Origin: Rubripirellula lacrimiformis
GTDB lineage: Bacteria > Planctomycetota > Planctomycetia > Pirellulales > Pirellulaceae
Length of the DNA stretch: 64,000 bases
Assembly (NCBI RefSeq): GCF_007741535.1
Contig: NZ_CP036525.1
Coordinates: 4,650,001-4,714,000 of the forward strand
Direction of reading: 5' to 3'
Shown here: piece after piece, positions 44,204-52,721 of the stretch
Numbering within the stretch: position 1 is the first letter of the stretch
Layout: the number at the start of each line of letters is the position of its first letter
Translations under genes and position numbers: made by a program
The notes under the pieces: model-generated
Database searches by the model: none
What the model saw: the letters and a program-made list of their open reading frames with translations, nothing else
Told to the model about the DNA's origin: nothing

Positions 44204-44236
44204 GGGAGCGAGTTTGCAAATTGGCTCCTCGCTTCC
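44204..44236 (+). terminator. Possible terminator after TRASH-module gene
   Basis: GGGAGCGAG and CTCGCTTCCC can pair with one bulged base, located just after the stop codon at 44196. Weak evidence. Confidence 0.3.
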
Positions 44237-44340
44237 CCTCTGACTCACGCGGGGGCGGTGTCGCGTCTGATTCACGCAAGTGATGACGTCACCACGCCGT
44301 CCCTGCCTTTTTTGTTTCAACTCACGACAAGGAAGTCGTC

Positions 44341-44616
44341 ATGAAATCGCTATGGGAATCCTGCGCTACCGCTGCGTTCATCTGCACCCTCTCGCTGTCT
44401 GCCGGATGCCAATCGCTGCCCTGGGTTGGCAATCGAAAGGACGAACCGTCTATGACTGCTCAGCAATATGCCGAACAGGCCGCTGCCAACATTCAATACG
44501 ACACGGCGGTCGACCTCGATACTGACTATCAACCGCCAGTAGCAACCTCGTTCTCCGCTGCTTCCACTTCAGCATCGCCCCGCCCTTCGTCGGGCGGCGG
44601 AAGCTGCTGCCACTAA
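44341..44616 (+). CDS. Small lipoprotein with Cys-Cys-His end
   Basis: 91 residues, AAGGAAG before the ATG, lipobox LSLSAGC. The mature part is short and Ser/Ala/Thr-rich and ends GGGSCCH, a possible soft-metal site. No recognised domain. Position between the TRASH-module gene and a GNAT gene suggests it belongs to the copper operon. Confidence 0.65.
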   Translation: MKSLWESCATAAFICTLSLSAGCQSLPWVGNRKDEPSMTAQQYAEQAAANIQYDTAVDLDTDYQPPVATSFSAASTSASPRPSSGGGSCCH

Positions 44617-44634
44617 CGCTGGCGGATTCCCACT

Positions 44635-45306
44635 GTGAAAATTACATCTTCACGCTCGCTACGGTGGTTGCCGTACCGAGCGATGCGGCGAATAGCGATT
44701 GCGAATATCTGTCAATTTTATCAATCGCCCATTGACCAGATGCCGCGAACACCCATCCCCGATGGATACACGGTCGACTCGTGTTCCTCCGATCGCCTTC
44801 GCTCGCACGCGCACGAACTGGAATATCAAATCCCAGAACGTGACTTTGAGATGCTAGATGCTGGGCATGCCCGGTGCTTCACAGCGTTCCAAGCCAATTC
44901 GCTCGCCGGATTCGCTTGGGTCGCCTTCGGAGACATTCCCGGCCAGATGAACCACGACGGCAAGCCCGAAACTGGTCTGCCAATCCAGCTCTCCGACGAT
45001 GCCGCGTTCGTATTCCAAGTGCTGGTCTTGCCCGCCTACCGAGGCCGTCGCCTTTACGCAGCAATCATGAGCCAAATGGCCGATCAGTTGCAAACCGATG
45101 GAATCCAAACGCTGGTGCTAACCACCGAAGGCTCCAACCAACGAGCATTGAAAGCAGTCGACCGCATGGGTTTCCAAAACGTCGCCCAAGCATCACTTTT
45201 TCGGCTTGGCCCACTATGCCGAGCAAAGTACCCGACATTGCCAAACGAAATTGGATTCACAATCGGACGGTATGTCGGCGACGATACTGCGGCCCAATCA
45301 AGTTAA
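44635..45306 (+). CDS. GNAT-family N-acetyltransferase
   Basis: 223 residues from GTG 44635; the ATG at 44683 gives a shorter start with conserved content. The acetyl-CoA-binding motif A is visible as VLVLPAYRGRRLYAAIMSQM, followed by TTEGSNQRALKAVDRMGFQ, the typical alpha4 end of the fold. The substrate is unknown. It is probably the last gene of the cus operon and overlaps the convergent phosphatase gene by nine bases. Confidence 0.82.
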   Translation: MKITSSRSLRWLPYRAMRRIAIANICQFYQSPIDQMPRTPIPDGYTVDSCSSDRLRSHAHELEYQIPERDFEMLDAGHARCFTAFQANSLAGFAWVAFGDIPGQMNHDGKPETGLPIQLSDDAAFVFQVLVLPAYRGRRLYAAIMSQMADQLQTDGIQTLVLTTEGSNQRALKAVDRMGFQNVAQASLFRLGPLCRAKYPTLPNEIGFTIGRYVGDDTAAQSS

Positions 45307-46749
45307 TTGTGCCACCAATAGCGTTGTGTCATCGAAAGCCTTTCGGCCCTTGCGAAACGCTTCGATGGATGACTCAAACGATTCAACAAGTTCACGAGCA
45401 TTGCAGCTCTGGACGGAATGCAACAAATGTTCAATTCGTTCGGTGCCGTATTGCTCATCACTTGGATCAAACGCTTCAGTCACTCCGTCGCTAACGATGA
45501 CTAAGCGAGCCGAATCGCCTAGTGGAATTGTTTCTTCGTCATAGTGCGTATCGTCCTCGACGCCCAAGATCAGATCGCCCACGTTCAATCGCACAGGCGT
45601 GTCGCGTCCTATCTGCAAGAACGGAAACTCGTGGCCAGCATTGGCGTAGGTTAGTTGCCTGTTTTTAGGGTCAACGACCAGTAACGCCATGGTCGCAAAA
45701 TGTCCCATCATCACATACTCGCAGTAACGTTGATTGACATCTGTCAATATTTCAGCGGGGCTGGACGACTTCTTTGCTGCTTCCGACACGAACGCCTTCA
45801 ACAACGTCGCCGCCATCGCGGCTGGAACGCCATGTCCCGAAACATCAGCGACGCAAAGTAGATAACGTCCATTGGACAATGGAATGACGTCGTAGTAGTC
45901 ACCGCCAACATCGTCGGCCGGCTCAAACAACTCGGCGACGTCGATTCCAACCAGTCCATTCACTGTCGGGCGTAGGTTCTGTTGAATCTGGCGTGCCTTT
46001 TCCATGTGAACACGGTGGTCACGCTGAGCGTGATCCAACGCCTCAGTCATTGCATTGATCTGATCGGCAAGGTAACTCAGTTCTCGACAGCTTCGCGTGC
46101 GTGCTATCACGCTCAAGTCCCCAGACGCAACACTTTGTAACGCCGAAACGAAGCCTTGGATCGGTTTGGCAATCAATTGCCGCAGCACCGCGCTGACCAC
46201 GAAGGCTGCAATCGCTCCCAGCAACAAGACGGCAAACATCTGGATCAGCAATGAGCGGCGTGTTGCGCCCACAACGGCTGAACGTTTCTCGGAAATGTAG
46301 ACAGTACCCGCTGGTCCGGTGAAAGCGCCGACAACGTGCGCGCCGGAGGCTCTCGATTCGGTGCCTATTGAATCAGCTGCCGAACGCATGGCAGAGAGCA
46401 TTTTGTCGGAAGCATGCCCATGCGAGATCGCTTGGTACGGAAGCCCTCGCCAATCCGCAGCAATATGGTGACCGGGCGAATCGTCGGTGTTCATGCGAGC
46501 ACAAACGTTGTCAACCAAATTTTGAATCGCGACATCTCCGTGGGCTTCCGCGACCAACAGTGATTCGTACATCGTTTTTGCTTCTTCGGTCAGCGCGATC
46601 TGCTTCTCGTTCAAATGTCGATCCATCCGCAGGCGGTAGTCAACGACAAGAAACAAAACGACAAACCCAAAGAGAATCGCATTGACGAGGACAAGCAGTT
46701 GCCGGCTGATCGGCAACTGATGCCATCGGTGTTTGAATGTGTCCATCAT
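45298..46749 (-). CDS. SpoIIE/PP2C-type membrane phosphatase with HAMP domain
   Basis: 483 residues. Two membrane helices (about 20-40 and 170-192) flank a periplasmic sensor region, then a HAMP domain (about 190-245) and a PP2C/SpoIIE phosphatase domain (about 265-480) with FEPADDVGGDYYDV, VADVSGHGVPAAM, YANAGHEFPF and VIVSDGVTEA. Such proteins dephosphorylate anti-sigma antagonists in partner-switching systems. No RsbV/RsbW partner is seen in the window. It may sense envelope or metal state, but this is inferred from location only. Confidence 0.9.
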   Translation of the reverse strand: MMDTFKHRWHQLPISRQLLVLVNAILFGFVVLFLVVDYRLRMDRHLNEKQIALTEEAKTMYESLLVAEAHGDVAIQNLVDNVCARMNTDDSPGHHIAADWRGLPYQAISHGHASDKMLSAMRSAADSIGTESRASGAHVVGAFTGPAGTVYISEKRSAVVGATRRSLLIQMFAVLLLGAIAAFVVSAVLRQLIAKPIQGFVSALQSVASGDLSVIARTRSCRELSYLADQINAMTEALDHAQRDHRVHMEKARQIQQNLRPTVNGLVGIDVAELFEPADDVGGDYYDVIPLSNGRYLLCVADVSGHGVPAAMAATLLKAFVSEAAKKSSSPAEILTDVNQRYCEYVMMGHFATMALLVVDPKNRQLTYANAGHEFPFLQIGRDTPVRLNVGDLILGVEDDTHYDEETIPLGDSARLVIVSDGVTEAFDPSDEQYGTERIEHLLHSVQSCNARELVESFESSIEAFRKGRKAFDDTTLLVAQLT

Positions 46750-46766
46750 AGCACCTTAAACAAAGA

Positions 46767-46796
46767 AGCCGGACGAGTTTTCAGGCTCGCCCGGCT
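46767..46796 (-). terminator. Hairpin terminator after the Cys-repeat gene
   Basis: AGCCGGACGAG (46767-46777) pairs with CTCGCCCGGCT (46786-46796) over 11 positions with one wobble and an eight-base loop; on the minus strand TCTTTGTTT follows. It resembles the hairpin at 14705. Confidence 0.6.
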
Positions 46797-46824
46797 GACA
46801 GGGATCGAACGGGATCAGAAGCGA

Positions 46825-47235
46825 TTAGCTGAGTTCAGCAGATTCGACTTCCGTGGAACTTGACGATCCTTTGCCGCAGCAGGCAGCGCCAACGCTGCAA
46901 CAGTGCGCTCGCTTTGCGCAACAGGTCGGTTGACCTGTGGTACTGACCACATCGCCGGTCGTGGCTTTCGTTTCAGCGTGCTTTCCGCAGCATTGTGCGT
47001 TCACCGAGCAGCAATAGGCACGCTTGGCACAGCACGTGGGTTGAGAAGTTGCACTCGACAATTCGACTGTGGTTGCTTTGACTTCAGCATGTTTGCCACA
47101 GCATGACGCGTGAACCGTGCAGCAGTACGCATGCTTGGCACAACACGTCGGCCCCGCCGAGGCGGCGGCATCAACATTGCCAGCGGGGACGAACGAAACG
47201 GCAAACAAAACAGCAGAAAATACAGTAGCTAACAT
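46825..47235 (-). CDS. Secreted triple-repeat protein with nine Cys pairs (metallothionein-like)
   Basis: 136 residues from ATG 47235 with GGAGA upstream. After a signal peptide (ending VDAAA) the protein is three copies of a unit of about 36 residues: TCCAKxAxCC-x(5)-CCGK(H/G), giving nine CC pairs, 18 Cys in all, plus His. The evenly spaced CC pairs and lack of hydrophobic core suggest a metallothionein-like soft-metal binder, but the repeat is not one of the metallothionein families I know. It belongs to the minus-strand run headed by CopA and CsoR. Copper binding is inferred. Confidence 0.75.
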   Translation of the reverse strand: MLATVFSAVLFAVSFVPAGNVDAAASAGPTCCAKHAYCCTVHASCCGKHAEVKATTVELSSATSQPTCCAKRAYCCSVNAQCCGKHAETKATTGDVVSTTGQPTCCAKRAHCCSVGAACCGKGSSSSTEVESAELS

Positions 47236-47350
47236 TTTGGAATCTCCAGGATTGATGGCGCAGCCGACATCGACATGCACCGATTGGGAAACAAATACAT
47301 CTTCATTCTTGGATTGGGGCTGGCTTCGCAAGTCGAAGCAGAGCCAACCG

Positions 47351-47731
47351 CTAAATCTGAAGACGAACGTGCCAATCAATCAGAGAGTTGGGACGGACAA
47401 AAGAATCCGGCCGACCAAAGGCGACCGATTCGGTCTTCCAACTGATCCGCAAGAAGTCGCTGCGTTCCAAGCCGCGAGGCGACGGATCGTCGCCAGAAGT
47501 TCGCGGCGGCAACCAGACTTTGGTCTCACACGAAGCCATCGCAGGGCATTCGTTCGACGTTTCGCCGTCACAGCAACTGTGCCCGACCGGCTGCGATTGG
47601 CAGCACGCATGAGGGCAAGGCTTCGCGTCGTGTGATCCTTCCCGAGCGGCCGGCGAGGACGCCAACAGCACCGCGATTACTGCAAAAGCAGCAAACAATC
47701 GAGCGGCAGGGTTGGTGTGACGACGGTTCAT
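47351..47731 (-). CDS. Cys-rich secreted hypothetical protein
   Basis: 126 residues from ATG 47731. The signal peptide (LFAAFAVIAVLLASSPA) is followed by a Cys/His segment (CPHACCQSQPVGHSCCDG, CPAMASC) with seven Cys and then about 60 residues without clear features. No recognised family. It lies between the channel-like gene and the Cys-repeat gene on the same strand, so probably part of the copper-response set. Confidence 0.6.
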   Translation of the reverse strand: MNRRHTNPAARLFAAFAVIAVLLASSPAAREGSHDAKPCPHACCQSQPVGHSCCDGETSNECPAMASCETKVWLPPRTSGDDPSPRGLERSDFLRISWKTESVAFGRPDSFVRPNSLIDWHVRLQI

Positions 47732-47838
47732 GGCGGACAGTTCCAAGAGCTTTCAAAGGACTCCCACTGAGGGAATCTCTTCTTTGATGCTCTTTGGATG
47801 CACGGCCCCGACGTTTCTTCACGACTTCGATAAAGATT

Positions 47839-48870
47839 TCAGGATTCTTTTCGGGGTTCGCTTCTGGTGCAAACAGCAAGCGCGTTCAGGTCGTGAAGCC
47901 ACTCGGATTGCTGATCGACAAAGGCGGATTTTAGCTGGTCCGATAAGTCGTCAGAGTCGCCGATCGACCGCGAAATCTCGATCGCCAACCGTGGGTCGGG
48001 AACGTCATGCGTCGAGTGACAGATCACGAAATGCCGTTTGGTCTCCTCCAGCATCTGCATGCTAGCGTGCCAAAGCCGATCGACAGCCTCGGCACTGGCG
48101 GCGGGCCTGGCAGTATCGACCTGCCGCGCCGCTCGCATCATTGAAGAAACCTCCAAACAGAATCGCAGCATTCGGCTCATCGCATAACGCGGTTCGCTAA
48201 ATCGAAAGTAATGCAGGACAGGATAGAAATGATGCGACTCCAACAAGTCCGCCATGTTCGACGACATCGTGTATAGGTCTTGGTTGACCAACGAAGGATC
48301 GCTCTCGGTCAGATACGCTCGCAAATAGCTAAGGCTGTCGCCCGTTCGTCCGGTGCGATACTCAATTTCGTTGGCAAACTGGTTGCGTCGGGCGAGTGTT
48401 GAATAGACCGAAATGACATAAGCCAACACGAGCGTAAAGAAGCTGAACCCCAAGCCGGCAGCGGTGATTGTCAAGAACTGCATCGCTGGCGTTCGCGGCA
48501 CCAAGTCGCCCACACCCAATGTGGTGATCGTGAAGCCAGCGTAGTACACCGCGCTCGCAAAACCAGTATCCGTCGGTGTCGATCCGGTAGCCGTAATGCC
48601 CGTGCCGAGTTGAGGCCACACGACTAGGCTGATGCCAATCAACAGCAACGTCGCCCAACACAACACTTGCGTCACGATCAACGCCGGTCCGCAGTAAACC
48701 AAAACTCGCGGATGAGCGAACATTCGCGTTCGGACTAAAAAGTGAAAGCCACGATTGATACCATTTGTAATCGGACCTACGGTCGCTCGCGGATGCAGAA
48801 CCGCCATGAAGGTTTCCCAGACTCCGAGGCAAGTCAATAGAAACCCGCCAGAAGTCAGAAACCAATTCAT
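47839..48870 (-). CDS. Potassium-channel-like membrane protein
   Basis: 343 residues from ATG 48870 (a GTG lies one codon upstream). Membrane helices near the N-terminus, then a pore loop TITTLGVGDLVP, resembling the K+-channel filter TxGYGD with Val for Tyr, then a further helix (FFTLVLAYVISVYS). The C-terminal 170 residues are soluble, helical and not an RCK domain. It begins 12 bases after the CsoR stop, so the two are probably co-transcribed. Ion selectivity is uncertain. Confidence 0.75.
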   Translation of the reverse strand: MNWFLTSGGFLLTCLGVWETFMAVLHPRATVGPITNGINRGFHFLVRTRMFAHPRVLVYCGPALIVTQVLCWATLLLIGISLVVWPQLGTGITATGSTPTDTGFASAVYYAGFTITTLGVGDLVPRTPAMQFLTITAAGLGFSFFTLVLAYVISVYSTLARRNQFANEIEYRTGRTGDSLSYLRAYLTESDPSLVNQDLYTMSSNMADLLESHHFYPVLHYFRFSEPRYAMSRMLRFCLEVSSMMRAARQVDTARPAASAEAVDRLWHASMQMLEETKRHFVICHSTHDVPDPRLAIEISRSIGDSDDLSDQLKSAFVDQQSEWLHDLNALAVCTRSEPRKES

Positions 48871-48882
48871 CACGTCAATATT

Positions 48883-49161
48883 TCACTCGCCGTACTTCCG
48901 AAAGACCGTCATTAGCTCTTCGATCTTCTCGTCACGTTCCTTGGCACTGCCACTCTTGATCGCTTCGCTCACACAAGTTTGGATGTGCTGTTCCAAGACA
49001 ATCTGCCCGACTTTATTGAGCGCTCCCGTAGCAGCCGACAATTGCATCAAAATATCGACGCAGTATTCCTCATCCTCGATCATACGACCAACCGCTTCGA
49101 CTTGTCCGATGACACGTCGAAGTCGGTTGTTGAGCTTCTTTTTCTCGTCGTCTGAGAGCAT
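48883..49161 (-). CDS. csoR: CsoR copper-sensing repressor
   Basis: 92 residues, all-helical CsoR/RcnR fold. The Cu(I) ligands Cys34 (EEYCVDIL), His59 and Cys63 (EQHIQTC) have the spacing of characterised CsoR proteins; the RcnR-type His ligands are absent. Apo-CsoR binds operator DNA and releases it on Cu(I) binding. Three operator-like sites in this window fit. It lies 119 bases downstream of copA on the same strand and just before the channel gene. Confidence 0.93.
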   Translation of the reverse strand: MLSDDEKKKLNNRLRRVIGQVEAVGRMIEDEEYCVDILMQLSAATGALNKVGQIVLEQHIQTCVSEAIKSGSAKERDEKIEELMTVFRKYGE

Positions 49162-49280
49162 TCGTGAGAACTTTGGATAGGCTGGCTTTTCTAGAAGCCT
49201 GATTTTAGCGTGATAGGTCGATCGTGGTTAGATGGGTCTCGATTGGCTCCTCGACACGCGAAAGATCGCTTTGCCGCGGT

Positions 49281-51728
49281 CTAGGTGAGCTTGGCTGCAC
49301 GAAGTCTTAACGCGTTTGCGATCACGGACACGCTGCTAAAACTCATTGCTGCCGCTGCAATCATCGGACTGAGCAATACGCCGAAGAACGGATAGAGTAA
49401 CCCAGCCGCGACCGGGATTCCCAGTGCGTTGTAGATGAAAGCGAAGAACAAGTTCTGGCGAATGTTACTCATCGTTTTTCGGCTCAGATTGGCAGCCGCA
49501 GCAACGCCGCGGAGATCGCCTCCGACGAGCGTGACGCCCGCAGATTCAATTGCAACGCCTGTCCCCGTGCCCATGGCGATACCAACATTCGCTTCGGCAA
49601 GGGCAGGCGCGTCATTGATCCCATCCCCACACATTGCCACCGTCTTGCCGTCCTTCTTCAACTTGCGAACGAAATCATGCTTCTCCGCGGGCGAGACCCC
49701 AGCATGAAACTCGTCGATACCCAGCCTTGATGCGACTGCTTTCGCGGTCGGTTCAGCGTCGCCAGTTAGCATCACCACCTTCAATCCGAGTTCGTGCAAC
49801 GTCTTCAAGGCTGCGGGCGTGCTTTGCTTGATCGGGTCAGTGATTGCGAGAATAGCCGCCAGCTTGTTGTCGATCGCCACGAACACAACCGTCGCCCCTT
49901 CGGACTGATGCAATCCCGCTTTTTCCCTTCCCGCATCGACTCCCTCGATGCCTTGTTCGTCCAACAAGTCAGCCTTGCCAATCAACACATCATGATCATC
50001 GACGCGAGCTCGAACTCCGCCACCGGTGATACTGTTGAATTCACTTGCCTCAACAACCTGCAACTCATCCGCCTTCGCTCGGCGAACGACCGCCTGAGCC
50101 AACGGATGTTCGCTCTGTGCTTCAACTGCGGCAGCCAACGTCAACACATCGTTTTCATTCCAATCACCAAACGTCTCGTCGCCCGTCACTTCCGGCCGTC
50201 CCTGCGTTAGTGTGCCGGTCTTGTCGACGACGATCGTGTCTACCTTCTCCATGACCTCAAGGACTTCTGCGTTCTTGATCAGCACGCCTTTCTTGGCACC
50301 GCGGCCAACGCCCACCATCACCGACATCGGCGTCGCCAGCCCCAACGCACACGGACAAGCAATGATCAACACTGCAACGGCTGCCACAAAGGCATGAGCT
50401 AGTTGCGGTTCCGGACCAAACACCGCCCAACCGATGAACGCGAGGATCGAACAAACGATCACCGCCGGCACAAAGTATCGAGCGACCACATCGACCAGTT
50501 TCTGAATTGGCGCACGACTTCGCTGTGCGTCCGCAACCATCTGCACGATGCGGTTGAGAACCGTGTCCCCACCGACGCCGACGGCTTCCATCACGAGCAC
50601 ACCGGTTTGGTTCAACGTTCCGCCGGTGATTTCGTCACCTTCCACCTTCTTCACGGGCATCGGCTCGCCCGTCAACATCGACTCATCGACGCTGCTCGAC
50701 CCGCTAAGTACTTTCCCATCGACTGGAACCTTCTCACCCGGACGAACTCGCAGTCGATCGCCCTTGTGAACTGAATCGAGCGAGACGTCTTCCTCGCCAT
50801 CGTCTGTGATTCGGTGGGCAGTATCAGGAGCAAGCTTCATGAGTTCGCGAATCGCTCCGCCAGTCTGCTGACGTGCTCGAAGTTCCAGCACTTGCCCGAG
50901 CAACACCAACGTGATGATCACCGCCGCCGCTTCAAAATACAGAGGCGGAACGCCATTCTCGAAAAAGGCTTCTGGGATCACACCCGGAAGCAGCACCACG
51001 ACCAAACTGAATAAGTACGCGGCCAACGTTCCCACCGCGATCAGCGAAAACATGTTCAAGTTCATTGTGCGGAACGACTTGGCTCCGCGAACCAGCAAGG
51101 GCCACCCGCACCAGAACACCACCGGCGTCGCAAGAACCAATTGCAACCAACCAAACACCGCTTGGCTCATCCAATCGGCGACCCGCAAACCCACCATCGG
51201 CCCCATCGCAATCACGAGCAGTGGCACCGACAGCGCGACGCCAACCCAAAAGCGACGTTTCATGTCGGCGTACTGTTTGTCTTCTCCCTCGTCAGCGATT
51301 GAAACCACCTTCGGTTCCAAGTCCATCCCGCAGATTGGGCAATCGCCAGGGCCAACCTGCTCGATCTCCGGATGCATGGGACAGGTGTAAATTGCAGTCG
51401 GGTCTGCCGGAGAATCGCTCGCCTTGGTTGATGAGTGACCACCGCAGCACGACGAAGTCGTCGAGGGTTCTCCAATCTGAATCGCCGCTTCTCCACCGCA
51501 ACAAGACGAACCGCTTGATGTCTCCTTTTGCGCTCGCTTTGCCAGCACACCAGCCGGATCATCTTGGAACGTTTTCAAGCATCCATCGCTACAAAAAGCA
51601 TAGTGTTTGCCCTCGAAATCCGCCGAACGGGGACTGCCAGCAGGCACCTTCATGCCGCAAACCGGATCAATTTGCACAGACGGATCGGCGACCGGCAATG
51701 ATGTTTCGTGTTTCTCGGCGTGGTCCAT
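49281..51728 (-). CDS. copA: Copper-exporting P-type ATPase with YHS and finger domains
   Basis: 815 residues. In place of HMA domains the N-terminus carries a YHS domain (DPVCGMKV...[10 protein letters not shown]), a CC-rich linker (SSCCGG twice) and a heavy-metal finger (YTCPMHPE...[10 protein letters not shown]). The core has TM6 motif C458-P-C460 ([11 protein letters not shown]), phosphorylation site DKTGT with Asp502, and [13 protein letters not shown] with the SSVSVI...RLR end marks the Cu(I)-exporting P1B-1 group. A CsoR-like operator lies in the divergent region upstream. Confidence 0.95.
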   Translation of the reverse strand: MDHAEKHETSLPVADPSVQIDPVCGMKVPAGSPRSADFEGKHYAFCSDGCLKTFQDDPAGVLAKRAQKETSSGSSCCGGEAAIQIGEPSTTSSCCGGHSSTKASDSPADPTAIYTCPMHPEIEQVGPGDCPICGMDLEPKVVSIADEGEDKQYADMKRRFWVGVALSVPLLVIAMGPMVGLRVADWMSQAVFGWLQLVLATPVVFWCGWPLLVRGAKSFRTMNLNMFSLIAVGTLAAYLFSLVVVLLPGVIPEAFFENGVPPLYFEAAAVIITLVLLGQVLELRARQQTGGAIRELMKLAPDTAHRITDDGEEDVSLDSVHKGDRLRVRPGEKVPVDGKVLSGSSSVDESMLTGEPMPVKKVEGDEITGGTLNQTGVLVMEAVGVGGDTVLNRIVQMVADAQRSRAPIQKLVDVVARYFVPAVIVCSILAFIGWAVFGPEPQLAHAFVAAVAVLIIACPCALGLATPMSVMVGVGRGAKKGVLIKNAEVLEVMEKVDTIVVDKTGTLTQGRPEVTGDETFGDWNENDVLTLAAAVEAQSEHPLAQAVVRRAKADELQVVEASEFNSITGGGVRARVDDHDVLIGKADLLDEQGIEGVDAGREKAGLHQSEGATVVFVAIDNKLAAILAITDPIKQSTPAALKTLHELGLKVVMLTGDAEPTAKAVASRLGIDEFHAGVSPAEKHDFVRKLKKDGKTVAMCGDGINDAPALAEANVGIAMGTGTGVAIESAGVTLVGGDLRGVAAAANLSRKTMSNIRQNLFFAFIYNALGIPVAAGLLYPFFGVLLSPMIAAAAMSFSSVSVIANALRLRAAKLT

Positions 51729-51763
51729 GATTTCTCCAAGCTGTCAAAAAGTCATTCTCCAAT

Positions 51764-51780
51764 ATACCCCATAGTGGTAT
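51764..51780. promoter_or_regulatory. Putative CsoR operator between copA and the copper-storage gene
   Basis: ATACCCCATAGTGGTAT matches ATACCC-N5-GGGTAT with one mismatch and lies 36 bases upstream of copA and 65 bases upstream of the divergent csp-like gene. A second short palindrome (ATGCAAGTTGCAT) follows directly. Strongest of the three operator-like sites by context. Confidence 0.7.
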
Positions 51781-51844
51781 GCAAGTTGCATACCGCTAAG
51801 GCAGCGGCAACGGGGCCGCACAACCATTTCTAAAGGAGAAACCA

Positions 51845-52177
51845 ATGAGTACCGCAACCGCATCCATGAAAGAATGCCTTCAAAACTGCCAAGAATGCCA
51901 AACGACTTGTGCCGACATGCTGACCAGCCACTGCCTATCCGAAGGCGGCGACCACGTTGAGCAAACGCACGTCAAACTGATGCTCGATTGCATCGCCGCA
52001 TGTGCAGCCTGCGTCGACTTCATGAGTCGAAACATCGATCACCACGCGTTGTATTGCCGAGCCTGCGCCGAGATCTGCAAAGCATGTGCAGACAGTTGCG
52101 ACAAGGTCGGCAATATGGACAAGTGCGTCGAGTGCTGCCGCAAGTGCCACGAAAGCTGTTCGTCGATGGCCGCGTAG
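51845..52177 (+). CDS. Four-helix-bundle copper-storage protein (Csp/DUF326)
   Basis: 110 residues, AAAGGAGAA before the ATG, no signal peptide, so a cytosolic Csp3-like member. Eighteen Cys line the predicted helices in the pattern CxxxC/CxxC (CLQNCQECQTTC, CIAACAACVDF, CRACAEICKACADSC, CVECCRKCHESC). Csp proteins hold many Cu(I) ions inside the bundle. It is divergent from copA across a CsoR-like operator, so both are expected to be induced by copper. Confidence 0.93.
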   Translation: MSTATASMKECLQNCQECQTTCADMLTSHCLSEGGDHVEQTHVKLMLDCIAACAACVDFMSRNIDHHALYCRACAEICKACADSCDKVGNMDKCVECCRKCHESCSSMAA

Positions 52178-52202
52178 CACCAACCGAGATCCAAAAAACG
52201 AA

Positions 52203-52239
52203 AAAACGCCGACGCCCCAATTTAGGACGCCGGCGTTTT
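52203..52239. terminator. Bidirectional terminator between copper island and tail-like operon
   Basis: AAAACGCCGACG (52203-52214) and CGCCGGCGTTTT (52228-52239) pair over 11 of 12 positions and have A/T runs on the proper sides for both strands. It separates the convergent copper-storage gene and the minus-strand operon end. Confidence 0.8.
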
Positions 52240-52262
52240 CAATTTACTGATCGTGTTAGTCG

Positions 52263-52721
52263 CTACTCTTCGTCGTCTTCGTACGTTGGTGGCCAATCGT
52301 CAAGGATGCCGGGATAGCTCGGCCAATCGTCGCCCCAGTCGCCGGGATGAACGACGGGATAGTCGGGCATACCCGGATAGGCTTCGCCGGGGTGACCCGG
52401 TGGAAGGTTGTCGGGCGCAGAGTAGCCGGGCGGAACGTGATAGGGATGGTCCGGCGGAAGTCGCGGCCAGACGTGAATCGGTGGCGGAGACTCGATCACG
52501 ACCGGTTCTTCGGGCTGCGGTGGCCAAGGGAGGTCATCGGGCCACCAATCAGGACGCTCGTCAGCGGAGTTATCGTCATCGGTACTCGAACCCTCTGGCG
52601 GATCAATCGGGGTCGTAGGAGATGAACTGCCTGAAGTATCGGCTGGCGGATCGAATGGCGGAAAAAAGGGATACCATGGCGGCGGGATGTCGTCGCTGCT
52701 TGATCCGGGTAGGAAAGTCAT
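52263..52721 (-). CDS. Pro/Trp-rich acidic protein, last gene of the tail-like operon
   Basis: 152 residues, no signal peptide, AAAGGAG before the ATG, which overlaps the radical SAM stop (ATGA). The sequence is dominated by Pro, Asp, Trp, Tyr and Gly (PPPWYPFFPPFDPP, DWWPDDLPWPP, HVWPRLPPDHPYHVPPG, DDWPPTYEDDEE) with a Ser-rich patch. No known domain. A homologous fragment lies at 5600-5911. Being coupled to a radical SAM gene, it could be that enzyme's substrate or a particle protein; both are guesses. Confidence 0.7.
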   Translation of the reverse strand: MTFLPGSSSDDIPPPWYPFFPPFDPPADTSGSSSPTTPIDPPEGSSTDDDNSADERPDWWPDDLPWPPQPEEPVVIESPPPIHVWPRLPPDHPYHVPPGYSAPDNLPPGHPGEAYPGMPDYPVVHPGDWGDDWPSYPGILDDWPPTYEDDEE

